A stretch of 64,000 bases of DNA. It comes from Stenopsyche tienmushanensis (lineage: Eukaryota > Arthropoda > Insecta > Trichoptera > Stenopsychidae). Shown piece by piece: positions 35,401 to 49,547 of this stretch (its first letter is position 1; each line of letters begins with the position of its first letter). A program made the position numbers and the translations under genes. The notes beneath the pieces were generated by a model. It was not told the DNA's origin. It did not search any database and saw only the letters and a list, made by a program, of their open reading frames with translations. The stretch is taken from assembly GCA_008973525.1 (NCBI GenBank), contig WACJ01000059.1:620001-684000 (forward strand), given 5' to 3'.

Positions 35401-36689
35401 GTCGCTCTGGAAGATTTATATATTTACTGTGCGAAGCATAAACGACATAACCAGGGTGCGGGGAGTTAAAAATTAAATTGGGCTTCGGTATAACAGTTTC
35501 GATTGGACGGAATCCGACAACGTCCTCCATCAATCTATAAATTCTTCTCTCACCCCATCGTCCTCATTGCCTCCGTCATAAATAAAGCTTAATCGCGAAG
35601 CAATAAAAAATATCATAGATTTTTATTATACAAGCGTTCGTCGTTTGTAGTATCCCCGGGGATCCGGGGACCGGAGTGAGCGCTGGTAATATTCAAATGT
35701 GGTTATAGTTCCCCAAGTTTGGCTGCAATTGTTCTAACTGGCTCGATTGGATCAATCATTATCGATAGAATTTATTCGACAGACAAACCATAGGTCAAAT
35801 GCATAATACGCCTAAGAATGTACGAAGAATATTTTAACAATTTTCTTTAATCGATTAAAATTAACCGTATTACAGCTTCAAGTATCAAAATACATAATAA
35901 TTCGTCTTGTTTATATATAGAATCACCTTTGACCTTAAATTTGCTAACACAAATTTGTCGTTGACTTGCTCCATGCAATCATTTAATTGCGAATACGTTC
36001 AAGTACATGTTGCTCATCAAACAATTACTTGATCTTTGAACACGTAAGATAATAATGCAATCAATGCTTATGGTATATATAGATCAAATTTTAGAATATT
36101 AAATATTACTTTGGGTGTATCATTAGCTTGTTGACATGTTCTTAATTTGACGTTGAATACCGTATGACTTTTAAAAAAAGTTCATGTTTACCTGAATATT
36201 TCTAAAATTATCAAAATATTTGTATAATATGAATATGAATGTGAAAATGTTCATGATTTATCTACAAACATATCACCCTTTTAATTGAAGGTGTATTCAA
36301 CCAATGCTTTTAAACAGCGAGGGACCTTAAAAATAAGATGAACTAGCTCAGGTCATATATATATGAAAATATTGTCTATAAAATGTGTATTTGCGAGTTC
36401 AATTTTAACAAATGTGTTGTGTGTTGATTTTGACAATGTATCACAGATTAAGAATAAAATTTAACGGATGTCATCGAATTCATATTTAAATCGTCGATCT
36501 ATAGCATATTTATATTGTATTCGTTCCGAAATCGCTTTTGGTTGAGTTGCTTTGGTATATGGAGTTCAAATGCAATACCATTGTAGGGGATGATTTTTGT
36601 ATTCTGGCATATCAAAAAGTAGTTTTCGCAACTGTATCATATTTCGCCTCATTAATCGCATTGCATTGACATAAATTTTATAAACATAT
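32467..36689. other. Intronic sequence, no gene recognised
   Basis: AT-rich. 32940-33130 has local word repetition (ACATG, GCAC) and higher GC. 35270-35560 is another mildly GC-rich piece. No protein family or TE ends were recognised. Confidence 0.45.
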
Positions 36690-37390
36690 ACTTCACATAA
36701 ACGTTCCCCAAGTCCGTTAGCCGGCGTACGCTCGCCTCCATTGTCACCCTAGTTAAGAGCGTTTGTCGCATTTCGGAGATCGTCACTCCGCTTGGGGTGG
36801 TAGAATCGATGTTCATAAATCAAATTTCTATTTATCATAATTAAATCACGTGGTAGAGACGCTCTTCCCGAACTACCCCAGCGTCCGGATCCGTTTTTGG
36901 GCAGAAAAAGCGGGATTCAGTGGCGGGCCTCTGCAGGCGAGCCCATTTATTTTGAACACATTGCACTTGAATAGCCGCCGTGATTGGATTGTGGCGCCCT
37001 CATCCCTTGTGGGCCTCCCCTGGGACTCGAGCGCCTCGCTAGGTAAAAGAACCATATTCCATTATCGTTACACATCGTGTTCATTGGGTATTTTCATACG
37101 TCCCGGTACTCCTTTGTAATATTATTTGAACCGTGTGTTGTTCAAACGCGGTTCACATATTACATTTTTGTTCGATGAATAAATTATGGGTGCCGGGCCG
37201 GGGCGGACTCACTGTTTTTCTTCGACGTTAATTATATTTGTTCTTTTTGAGCTGCCAAGTGACGTCCTATTTGTACTGGACGTAAACTGTTTGACCGACC
37301 AATTATGGGCTGTCGGTAAATAGCTTCACGTGTTTGGTCTTTTCGAGCTTTTGATAGCGGTTCATCTGCTTGGGGTGTAATGTAAATAAA
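36690..37390. other. GC-richer island in the intron, possible regulatory DNA or unrecognised exon
   Basis: It contains GCGGGCCTCTGCAGGCGAGC and GGTGCCGGGCCGGGGCGG, far richer in GC than the flanks. Overlapping frames occur on both strands (36850-37119 +, 37055-36873 -), as expected from GC bias without coding. The + frame has a possible donor at GCTAGGTAAAAG (about 37040), but no acceptor or family match confirms an exon. Confidence 0.35.
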
Positions 37391-40300
37391 GATTAGAAAT
37401 TAAACTCACCCAAGAGATCACCTTAATGAGTAACAGGATACCTCTAACGTTAAGTAAATGCAATGTGAATTCCTTTTTGTTAATAAATACGCTATATTTT
37501 CAGCACTATTATAATGTAAAATACCCCATAATCATACTCATTTATTAACCATGGACAAATTTACTTGAGTCATATTGAATTTAACACTTATTGCTATCAT
37601 AATGATTAATTTTTCCTTGAAACTATGATATTAAGTCAGAATTTGCTAGAGTTCAAGTGGCACCCAGCACCGTCTTGTACATTGATCTTAGCCTCTATGA
37701 TACGACAACATTTATTGTTAATCATTTTATTTAGGTCTTCCTGAATATAGTTAATACAATAAATCAAATCGAAATTCAAAAACATCTTTTGATATGGGCT
37801 TAAAAAGTATAACAGCATGACTTGCTAATTAAATTTTTCAGGGCTCCCCAGCGGGCCACCTGGAAGAAGGTGTAGAAGCGCATTCGCAGCCATTTTGATG
37901 TATTAAAGAAATCAGTTTATCTTTATTATATCACAATGCGCCTTTAATATCAACCTAAAATTAATAAATAATTGATAGTAAAAAATCTATATATTTAAAA
38001 TTTAATGTATGTCTGTATTGTACACAGTCCTCTTCAAAAAATTTGCATTATTACTAGCATAAATTGTAAATAGATAGTGATATTTTAATACACAAGATCG
38101 AGCAATTCATGTATCTATTATAGATGTGTGCAGAGAGCGACGAACTATTGTTTGCTGTTTGACCTACATCATATAATATAACTGCTACAACTCTGATCCA
38201 GATTACCCAAGAGCTTTATTGATGATAAATTCATATTTAAATTAACTATATGACGATCATTTGATCAAATGATTTGTAATAAGTACTATGTAAAGCAGGA
38301 TGAATGAGCGTATATACCGGGATAAAATGTATTTGTCTCCAATTTGGACGATGTTGTACGCTTGATATATTGACCCATAAAAATACACAAAAATGCGAGT
38401 CTTCCCTTTTATTCTCGTGCATAAATATTTTAAAGATAAACGTCATACGAAAGTCATAAATTTTATGACATCTTTCAGGTAGTTTCGGGGTTGAGCTTTT
38501 AAAAATGTCCCTGCACATTCGGTAGGCGGGGGCGGTTGGGTGGCGGATGGAAGCGGCGAAGTACATCGCTCCGTCGTTATATATTATTCAAACTTGATTT
38601 TCTTGGGTTAAATTTGTTAGGAAAGAGGCAAATCCCTGAAGTCGACTTACCCTTGTTTAGTTCCTGCCGGCGGGTCGAGAAACTTTCACCTGTTTCTTTC
38701 GGGGCCTTTTTTCGCCCAACCACCCCGCCCTCCATACAAAACTGCAATCAAAAGGATACGATCGTTCAACAACAAAAATATGCTTCCGATCTAATACTTT
38801 CTCGGTGGTTATGATTTTTTAAAATCGCTCCTGAACAGCGCCGGATTTTTATCGTTCTTGCGATATAAAAATTCATAGTTCTTCTTGGATGGTTTTACGA
38901 CTGTACTTTGAATGCCGAACAAAAATGAATACTAAAATCCAATGTAATATCCTCTCGAGGATTCATTTCATTGTATACAATTAACAATGCTCCATTTTTT
39001 TTAAAATTTATATTGCATATTTTAATAAAATAAATAATGCATATTTGAATTTCATTGTACCATGTATGAATGTGCATGGCGCATAACGTAACTTTTCGTG
39101 ATATGTTTCAATGTATCTGGGTGTAATCCTATCCATCCCTCGCGGGAGAACAACCATTCAGCTTCTGGAAATTGGGAAAAGCTATGAATATTATCTTATC
39201 TTATTTTATGGACGTAACGAGAAATCTAGCTTCTCATCCCAGCGCCACCCACCCCCTTGTGTTGTGAACGTGCGTACAAACAGGGTGTGCTCCAATTTCT
39301 TCACCGGAGCAACATCCAGCCATCTCTCTACGGGTATTATATTACATTTCGTTAGGGGAGGAACTCGCCTCAGTCCGGGGGTTATTCGAGGGGGTGGCAA
39401 ACTGGCATCTTTGCAAAACTTTTTCCACGCCGGCCCAATCTCTGTCAAGTGGCCGCACTCTCTCCGATATAAGATATTCCTAATTCCAAAAAAGCATACG
39501 TTTCAAAATATCTCATGTAAGCCCGTAGTGTTTAACATGGAATGGCGTAAAAAGTTTTGAAGTTGTTTGGGTTTGCGGTTATACGCTCCGAATCGTAAAA
39601 ACGATAATCTATATGTATTTTAAAATCGCCAAATTCATACATTTTGATAAAAATGTTCATGCAATTTGAAGCAAATCATTGCATTTTAAAATTTGCAATA
39701 TGGATTGGTATTGATGCTTTATAATAAGCCTTATTCCAAATACAAATCCTTTCTTATAGCTAATCAAGATAAGAGGATTGGAATTAATGTATCTTTTCAC
39801 TTCTATTCTGCAATTAAAATTTGGTGAAGAAATAGATGGAATATATTTTTTGATGATCAAGAATATTGATGGGATCCAAATAATCATATTTTCCACCTCC
39901 TCAACAAGTTTTAAATGTTATTCGATTGCTTAGCATTGATCTGCAATGCTTTGGGGTGAATCTATTTTATCAACTAGTAGTGTAAGTATATTATTGATGA
40001 AATTGAAGATTCTCCTTGGTCTAGTTGTATATTTTGTGTTTCCATTTCCAAATTTAAACATTTGGAACCAGCTTTGATATATTTTGGTTGTCAATACTTC
40101 TCCATAAAGATCATCTATCATTACTTCAATACCAAAGAAATAAGCTCATATAGAGGCTTAATTGATCGTGCTTTAACGATAGCTTTCCACAACCCCACAA
40201 TATTTTAATAATAAATACTCACCCCTAAATACTGTCAATCAGAGCCAAAAGATGGAAGTAAAATCTTTCTTCCATCAAATCATTATAATAAAATTTTCAC

Positions 40301-43091
40301 AAAAGCATCGAATATTAAATGAGAAATATCACATCATCCCTTGTATGTAATTTAATATATAATTTATATTTCTTTTAGTATACATACTATCCTAGTATTT
40401 TCCTTTGAATAAGCGCTTTACTTTGCCATAAGCTTTAAGCTCTTCTTGAAAATAATAGTAGAGTATTCTTCGCTCTAAATCAAACAAAATCTATGAGTCC
40501 TTCCCAGAACCACCATACGAAAATTGCCTCCGACAAATTTTTCACTCTATATAAAGCGTATGTTACATGAGATACTCTCCACCCTCCGCCAGCATCCTCA
40601 GACGAAATAACAGTCTCAAACTCTCACCCAGCCATAATGTTAAAATCATTTTCGATAGAATTGATAGCATCACCTCGTCTTCGATATACATCTCGTAATC
40701 CGTCCCGATGTGAAGTTTTCCCCCGCCTATCCCCAGCTTCCCACACCAACAAAAACAAGAGGATACAAAGTAGATTCGGCGGCACAAGTAAAGTTTGAGG
40801 CGTGTTCAGGTTCCTGATGGACGCAGTACATTTTTGCTCCTTCCACCACCACCTCTTTACTTTTCCACTTATATCTTGTTATGGCTTCGAAAGGCTTTCG
40901 TGCCCGCGCACCAACAGCCCAAAGATAAACAATGTACACTGCTTATGAAAACTTTTTGTGCCTTTTATTACAAAAAAAAAAAGAATGGGCAGAAAAGTAT
41001 CAAACTTATCAGCTCGTAATTTATATCACGCCTTTCGTTTTCGCGGATATCCCTCCTTCGATTTAAAAAAAACTCTTAGAAAGTCAGTTGCCGTCCTAAG
41101 CATCATTAGAATTTTTTTCATAGAAAATCTCTGCGAATCTTGCATTGAAATTGTTACATTTCTAACCTTATGTTTCAAATCGATATAAATTCAGCTCGAA
41201 TATGATTTAGCACCAAAGAGCTGTCAGGCTCTGAATTCTTCCCAATATTATAGGGCCGACCCTCATATTGGATACTTCTACCCTTCTCGATAGCTTATCA
41301 ATTAAAATAATTTCGGACTGTTTATTCTTATATACTTTTCCAATATAGATTTTAAGTATTCCAAGTAAAATCTTCGAATAATTATTTTAATGGTTTTTGC
41401 AAATCAATCACTTATAGCCAGCCCTGCATAGCTTTATCATTCGTATATAATGTATATTTACTTTTTTAGAATCATGTAACTTAGTTAAATCTGAGCTCTT
41501 CCGTAGCTCTTCAATATGTTATTATTGATTCAGATCTGCTTTGAAATTAATTGGATGCTTTAATAGTATGAAATTGTTTTCGATTAATTATATTGAAATC
41601 TGTATGTAAATTAGGAAAAATCTGATACAATGTGTTTAATATTGCCAAATAAAACGAAGAACAAATTAAACCCAAAATAGATCTTATTCCATCGCTCATT
41701 CCTAAAATTAGTCCAACAAATCCACCAGGACAAACTCAATTAAAATCATATGAAAAATTGAAGCTTATTTATAAATTTGGTAGCTGCCTAGTCTTTAAAT
41801 GATCGTGTAGTTGGTCAGATTTATCCCGTGCAATTTATCATTGCGAGATCAGGAGCGCGTGGGATTGTTGTGTTCCTTGCGATTTGTATCGAGATATCCT
41901 CCGAGCGGAATCCTTCGGGATTAAAAGCAATTAGGTTTAGCAAGTCTTGAGATCCAATGAGTCAGGGGTGGACCGGTTTTCCAACGGCGGGAATTCGCAT
42001 TTCTCACGTCGATAAATGTAATCGCCAAAACGCCGACACCATTAATTTTCATTAGAAAACTTCGATATGGCGCTGAAGATATATCTCCACCACCCTGGCT
42101 CCTTTGCAGGAATGCGCCCCCTCAAGGTTGACCTATCTTGGATCTCCCCTCGCCGCTTTCCATCTGTTTTGCTATCTCTGGCTGGCAATCTAAGCCGGGG
42201 GTAGATAAATTTATTTGATCGAGTCATCAAAAAGAGCACTGCTGAATACCCATGGACAGTTTTTGCTAAGTAGGACATTCGAGACACGAGCAAAAAATCT
42301 GATGTTGTATACATGCCGTAGAATTTTTGCAAGTAAAGAACCTTCGACTAATACTTCAGACTAATACGCCTTTAGTGTGATTAATTTTTAGCTCATCAAT
42401 CAGAAGATAGCGATCATTTTAAAGTAAATGTTAGAGTGACTCAATTTTCTTATTTCGACTATATACATAGTAAATTAATTATAATACACAAATACAAACA
42501 AAGTTCATATAAATAGTAATTTATATGGCATTTAATTAAAATATAATGCTTGAATGGTTAATTTACAATTGGGTTGATAGCCTGGTTTTGTTTGTTAAAA
42601 ACTGATCAACAGTCCCAATTAACAATTGAACAAACACACTTTTTAAATTATACATCATTCCAATATTAGTATGATACGAAATCATGATGCTAATCATATG
42701 TTAAAAGTGGCTTAGATCCTTATTATGAAAGAATGGGTTTAAATCCACAATGAAGATTTTTTTTAACCATACCAATAAATTTGGGAGATTGATCGTCTCG
42801 ATTTAGGTATATCCTGTTTTATTAGATCTATAAAAGTATATACTGTGACGATTAATACCTTTAAGAAAAGGAAGATATTGCAAATGACTTTAAGCCAACA
42901 ACAAGGACAAATGCATCCTATATATAGGTTCATGGGCATATTCATGATACCATTATAGTTTTCCCATATCATCTGTTTAATAATGCTATGTCAGTACAAT
43001 AGCAGTTTTTAAATATAATTTATAAGGTGTTGAATAAAATCAATTCAATCAAACATAATATTAAAAAATATTAATAAAAATAATATTTTTA
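37391..43091. other. Intronic sequence with small GC-rich patches, no gene recognised
   Basis: AT-rich overall. GC-richer patches lie at 38500-38720, 39220-39470, 40560-40920 and 41840-42190. A 149-residue + frame (39111-39560) crosses one patch but has an unremarkable composition and no known motif. Confidence 0.45.
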
Positions 43092-43111
43092 AGTACTACT
43101 TTAGTAGTACT
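43092..43111. other. Short perfect hairpin
   Basis: AGTACTACT, loop TT, AGTAGTACT: nine perfect base pairs. No repeat family was recognised around it. Confidence 0.5.
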
Positions 43112-46100
43112 GAAAGTGCTAGCATCTTCATTTTTTCTTTGTTTGTTCATGATGTGAACACATTTATTTATGATAGTCAGAGTTCCAGTTTACTTATTGT
43201 GCATATAAATTCCCTTACCGTATGCTTTAAATTGTATCTGATCCTGCCAAGGAAAAGGGAAGATAAGGAGAGTTGCTTTCGCCCAAACTTCCTAAATAAA
43301 CTACCCACATCAAGATGACATATCTTGTTGACAGTTGTTGAAGAATGCTCTCCGTAGTCCTCCCCCCAACTTTGTTTATTTGATCTCTTCAAAAACATAT
43401 CAAACACACATTCCCTGCTCTGAATCTACCACATTATGATATAAAGCAGATTCAATGGCCTATGAAATTTCATTTCATCGATGTGTCCAGAACACATACG
43501 AGCGCTCTGTTACTGTTAATAAAAGTCCTCGTAATTGTAGTTTACGCTCCGTTTGAAGATGGCACATTTTTCACGCCGGAAGACTTATTACCCTGGAGCA
43601 TTGTCTTCTTTGACAAAGCTCTTCCTCGTGCGCTGCAATACAACATAATTAACATAAAACTTGGAGCATGACAAATTTAGCAGCAACCCGTCGCCGTTAA
43701 CCGCTCCAATACCGCTTCGGGAGGAATCGGGCGAGGTCCTCTCGCTTATCCTAGTTTATTTTTCAGACGAGTATATAAATCGTGCGCACTTCTCCCAGTT
43801 GTAGTCCTCGTCCTGGTTAGAGTGAGATCGACAAACGGCCCCGAAGAAGCCCCAGGGTCTCAACTCGCGTTTAGAAGTCAAGCATGAAATTACACTTTCA
43901 TAAGCAATAAGCGCGCACGCGTTCCATCCTACCACAGTTTATCATTTTCATCCATTAGAATAACCTATTTATTTCACTTAATAGAAAAAGATATTGCTGT
44001 CATGTTTGATCTTCCAGAAACCGCTTATCTACATATATTTCTCATTAAAAGCTCAATTCAACGCAAAGCTTTCAACAAACAAGCAAACATCAATGCCAAC
44101 TTATCAATTAAGGCAAGCATACACATAAGAACATGATTTATTATAATCCAAACGGAAATTTAAACATGTATTGTGTACGCCGTACTTTGATAAATATTAA
44201 TGGTTAAATAATCATACGATTCATTATAATTGAGCGCATTGTATATTTATTACTAGAGGCAAAAGCGCCTGCTAAATTGATTGTATGCAATATAACCTAC
44301 ATCATGTTTCAAAGACTTTTTATATTTTTGATTGCCTATGCATACAATATACGAAGAAAAATATATTTATAATCAATATGTACTAATCAGTACAAATAGC
44401 ATTATTAAAAATGTATGCGAATTTACCACAAATCAAACAATTTTCAACCTAAAGGATTGATTTTTTTTTCACAAATAACACTCAATTGATCCCTTAGTAT
44501 TAAATTTAAATGGGTTACTATGACTATCACGTTTCAACTAGTCACGCAAATATCCTGTGACATAGATTTTTATTGAATTCATTTCTTTCACTACGTTCGT
44601 ATTCAAAGATTTCCTGCTTTAAAACAAACCAATACATACATATGTATTTAAATATACAGCTTAAAATGTACCCATTTTTTTTAAATTGTACCCCAGATTT
44701 TATTAAAAAATAAAACTTGCCAGCCAAATATAATGCAGTGACATGCTCTGTACAACCCTTTTGAATGCTGATAAGCTAACGCTTAATCCAAATTAGGTCG
44801 CAGTAATCAGCCAGAACATAGCTAATTTAGTAACACTTTTTCTGGAAGAACGTACAAATAACAAATTCGCAACCATTACTTTATTTGTTTATATACACGT
44901 TGATCTAAAACATTCATAGAGCATTTAAAAGGTCGAGTTGAGCACCAAAAATACGCGATTGTGTTAAAATTTTAGTGCGAATTTCTACGTCGTAGGGTTG
45001 TCATTGTTCCAGAAACTTTCCCTGTGGCGCTTTCGTTTTTATACTTTCACCCTCGGAGCAATATAAAATATTTCAACAATGTAATGAACGGACTTTCAGC
45101 CCTGTTCTTATACAAATGTTTGTGAAACGGGGTATCCCGCTTCCAAAACTCATTTCCATACAATACTGTTTTCAATTAGAGTCAAAGCAATTAACCTACT
45201 TTGGGGATTAATTCATTTTAAAAAAGTGTTTTTGTCACGGTGATTTTAATGCGTTTTCAAAAGGTACGTGTGACATTAAAATTTTTCACAAGGGTCGACC
45301 TTTGCATGATTGTGAATTTTCATAGCTCGTTAGTTAACGTCCATACTAATCAGTGTTCGAATAATTCATTAGGGCTATTTAGTCAAAATTAAGCAGAGCC
45401 TCGTTATGCTTATACAGAATGTACTTTAATTAGCATCTACCAAAAAATGTAAATATTTATCATGAACGAGCCTTCGTTAGTGTCAATTGAGCTTAGGCGA
45501 CGTGTAAATTTTCAACAATCTAATGGAGGTAAAAAATATATGTATATCACCATTTACTTTGATTATTTTTAGCCCCTAAATGTAATCTTTCGCTGGAACA
45601 ATCCCCGGATCAGGATTTGCGCCGTTGTAAATATTTTTTCTCTCTTTTGAGACCCCTAAACCTTTTTAAACCTTCGCCGAAATCTATTTTTGCGATCGAC
45701 CTTTTCCAGATAAGACGAATCTGACAACGATGTTTTTCATTTGTCGACGTTACGTGATTTCATATTTTAGTTTGGCACACGGAAAATAACCACTTTTATC
45801 CAATATTCGATACATTTTTCCATTCTTAACACCCAAAATCTGTCACACGAAAAAAAATCGACAACCCGTAATAGCGTATCCCCGACTTACGATGTATTTA
45901 TCCCTACCATATAAAACATTGATTTACTTTTGATATCTGCAAACCGAATAATTAAAAAAAATCATGTGATTAATCAATGATTTTTTTAGCTCAGACACCT
46001 TGGGGCTAAAACTTACATTTAAGTTGAGTTTTGTAATTTATCGCTTATCTTTCCATTAGAACGCCCAATAAATAAAAACTAACGCACAAATCAATGCCTT

Positions 46101-47999
46101 CGAGCTATTAAAGCCTCTTTCGATAATTAAATTAAGTATGGTATTATAAATGTGGCGTATCTGTAGGATTAAGTACTTAAAAAAGGTATTGCTTATATTT
46201 AATTATGAGAATAAATTCATAAAATTTGCTCTTTTGTTACAATCGATGCCTTCGAATATTCCCAGAAATTCGTAGTTTAATATTGTTATAAAATTAAGTC
46301 TATGGATGGATTCTTCGAAATTGTTCATATTAACAAGGATGGTTCTTCGAAATTGCCGCATCAAATTGTTTCCAACCACAGCGTAAACTTGATCAACATA
46401 AAATAACTATTCAGCTTACTATCGACGGAAACCAAGTCGTTTTCCCAATCATAACCAAATCTGTTTTAACTGCCCATTTAAATCAATAATGCTGTCAAAT
46501 AATGCAAATTTCGGCAAAATTAATAAGCCACACGACAAATAATGCAGTTTGCGTAATTCGCGGTTCTTTGTGTATTTATATTATGAATTTATTGTTGATT
46601 GACACGCGGCCATATTTGCACAGACAGCATGAAGTATTGTCAATTCCTATATACCCTCGACGACGTATAAACACGTACATCCACACGAGGGTTCATTATT
46701 TTCATACATGGGTTACTTCATCCTCGCCAGGGGTATTGGCCAACACACACAAGTGCGAACCGGCGACAAACATTATGACTGGCTGTTGGGACAGCAAAAA
46801 TAAAATGAAGAGATCCCCTGATGAAACAATGGATCGAGTACTCGACAGACAAACGGACGTAATTGCATTAGGCCGTATTGAATATTCGATATGCGGTTGC
46901 ATGTGTATGATGATTAAGGGTCTGCCGCTGCGGAAATATGTTGAATGTCAAATATATAATTGAAGCATTGCTGGAAGTCGGAACGATTAGCCGTTGATGA
47001 GATCACATCAGTACCGAAACACAAGGCAATTCAGGGCGCTTAATCAGAGATTAAACACACACATTCGAGGCAAATCTCAGCCAACGAATCTATTAAATAG
47101 CGTTATTATCACCAATTTGGAATGCCGAGCCAAATTGGGAGTATAACAAATTAATAATTGATACTGTAGATACAATCGTCGATATAGCGCGTACATCATG
47201 GCCCAGCAAACTATTACTAACTGATGATACCACGTATGTATCATACTTTCATCAATCATTATTGCACGGAAACAATGATTTTTTGAATGAAAATTACCCT
47301 GATAAAAACGAATTTAATTGAAAAATTTTCACCAGAAAGATATCTATGCTTTCTCATAGCCACTCACCGCTTCAAATTATTGGTCGATTCGTAATTTAAC
47401 TGAAAACTGTTAGGTTTTTGTTATTGTTATTTTAATCGTGTCCATTTTGAATCTTGTAGAAGTTGAAGTTTATTCAAAAGGTAAGCAAAGCTAGTTAACT
47501 TTTCAGAGATATGGAAAACTCTTTTACGGTTTGTTTCGAATTTAGATCAATACGCTTCTTCGAAACAATTAATGTTATGGTACACAAACATTTTATTATA
47601 TAAGTTTGAGGTCTCGAACTCGAAAATTAGGCTGTACTATGAACAACAAACAATAATAAATTAACTCTTATGGCGATTATTATAGAACGCTTGTAAAACT
47701 TGATCTGATGAACACTTTGTCAATAATTAATCTGCAACATATTTATAAAATATTTATAACTCACTTATAAATCCTCTTTATTCTTATTATAAGCACGTAT
47801 TTGATTTTGTATCAAAGATCCATTGCTTGCCATTTAAATCATGTTGAACATTTGCACAATTGGGGCAGTCGATTGATTGGGTCAAATTATTCTCACCGTG
47901 ATATTAATCCGACGTCCGATATAAGACAGCAGGTCCTATGGCCCATTGTGTTTTTTAGAAAGGTACCTTGCATTTATGTCGGGTTGTCCTCGTCATGAG
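43112..47999. other. Intronic sequence, no gene recognised
   Basis: AT-rich with a GC-richer patch at 43660-43890 (GCTCCAATACCGCTTCGG and neighbours). A 153-residue + frame (46502-46963) has no recognisable domain, and another frame overlaps it on the opposite strand. Confidence 0.45.
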
Positions 48000-48310
48000 T
48001 CGGCCATAATGGTTTCGTGTCCAAGCTATACATCATTCGGGGTCGGTCGAGTCTAGTATGCACGTGGAGCACGTAGATTGACGGTTACGCAGGAGGAGGG
48101 ATGAAACCACCCCGCCGATAACAATAAAGCGTAATGACCCCCGGTCGTGTCGACGGGCTCCCAATATTAAGGGTGCAGGTGGGTGGTGAAACCTCTCGCG
48201 GCCTCTACCCTTCCCGCCGCGCTGATTACACACGGCCCGTCAAACTTCGCCACCGACAACAAACATGGGAAAACATCAAATTACTAACATTTTGCAGGGC
48301 CGCATTCATC
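48000..48310. other. Strong GC-rich island, possible regulatory DNA
   Basis: Among the most GC-rich stretches of the window (GTCGTGTCGACGGGCTCCC, CTTCCCGCCGCGCTGATT). Frames on both strands overlap and none matches a family. Conserved enhancer or promoter DNA is the simplest reading, but this needs cross-species alignment. Confidence 0.35.
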
Positions 48311-48758
48311 CAAACGGCGACTACTTTACGAGCGTCGGAATTGTAACAGGTCGTGTATATGAGCAGCCCTAATGCTGTTTTATTTCACCGCGCGAAAACA
48401 CCTTTTTTATGGGGAGGGCTGCATTCGCTAATGCCTCATCATACACAAGTCGTAAAATAGGGTTAATGCGCACATATAAAATCCTTAACACTTTCCAATA
48501 TCTGAAATTCTTTCCGAGATTTTTTATGTCCTCAAAAATGAATGATGGGTTCGAGATATTCCCGCTTTTAATAAATTGGCTCATTATGAATATGTCCCTA
48601 GATTTAATTTTGCCGTTTATTCATTATTATGCTTTTCATTTCTAATGACAACGCTGTGATATGATCGCCTAAAAAATATATTTATGTAATTTAATCTCGA
48701 ACCCAAGCATCTGTTAGATCAATTTTTGCTTTATTTTAGCTTTTTTTTACTAAGATCA
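48311..48758. other. Intronic sequence, no gene recognised
   Basis: AT-rich; overlapping short frames on both strands (48409-48645 +, 48584-48369 -) have no family signal. Confidence 0.45.
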
Positions 48759-48766
48759 ATTTTATC

Positions 48767-49539
48767 TAGAAAATTGAATCCCGGGATCCCGGAAAGTTTT
48801 AGGTGCTCATGAATCCCGGGATTAGTAAACGTAATCCCGAAAAATTTTGGATTGAAATATTTATCTAATAGAAATCGTACACCTCACCAGCACGATGAAG
48901 CCTACTAAATCGAGACATTCCCGCCGAAATCTGGACGCTTGGAAACAGTGGCATAACTACTAATTGGCGAACATAGGCGATGCCTTGGGGCAGTAACTGT
49001 CTAATCTATGTACATATATATAGAGTACATATATGTTTTCAAATTGTTATATTAACCTTTCCCTACCGGTGATGTATTTACTACACCTCGACTCTAATAA
49101 TGAGAATATCGATATGAAATATAATAGATACGGGGTTCAGAATTTTTGTGTTCCTCCGTAATATAATTACGAATCACATCAAAGTATTATAGTATATAAG
49201 TATTCATCTGCAGCGACGGAAATAAATAATTTGTCAGGAAATCGGAAATTTTGCGAGTTTTAGTCCTTGTCTCAGCAGATAGAAATTTTATCAGTCACAT
49301 TGATGGTGTTATACGAAAATGGGAGCCCACGCAGTCATCAACTCGAACTAGCATTTAAATATCTGATGACGATACCTGATTTTCAGCAGCAAGTTGCCTG
49401 GCTTCCAAAATCAGATACAGACTAAATGACGAAACACTCGATGCTTGAATGTTAATTTTTTAGTGTTTTGTTTATCTATTGATCTAATGCAATCCCGAAA
49501 TCTCGGGATCGAAATTTTGGCTCGGGATTGGATTTCCAA
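48767..49539 (+). mobile_element. hAT-type transposon family B, copy 1 (oldest looking)
   Basis: About 773 bp. The ends are TAGAAAATTGAATCCCGGG and CTCGGGATTGGATTTCCAA, which align to the TAGGGAATCCAATCCCG repeat of copy 2 with several substitutions. The flanks ATTTTATC (48759-48766) and ATCTTATT (49540-49547) match at 6 of 8 positions, a worn target duplication. The interior shares with copy 2 the block from about 48800 to 49260 (GATACGGGGTTCAGAATTTT, TTACTACACCTCGACTCTAA). Unlike copy 2, it keeps a transposase remnant in its 3' part. Confidence 0.87.
49380..49445 (+). pseudogene. hAT transposase C-terminal remnant (family B)
   Basis: 22 codons in one frame reading FSAAS...KIR-RLNDETLDA before a stop at 49446. 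This fits the hAT dimerisation-domain pattern (E-R-x-FS-x-AG, then R-x-RL-x-(P/D)ET-(L/V)-(D/E)-A). The codon before FS, expected to be Arg, is TGA here. Sequence upstream and downstream is degenerate. Confidence 0.78.
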
Positions 49540-49547
49540 ATCTTATT

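Noticed and set aside
39111..39560. 149-residue + strand open frame
   Set aside because: No domain, no convincing splice sites, and an overlapping frame on the other strand. It coincides with a GC-richer patch that reduces stop codons.
46502..46963. 153-residue + strand open frame
   Set aside because: No recognisable family, overlapped by a minus-strand frame, and no splice or promoter context.
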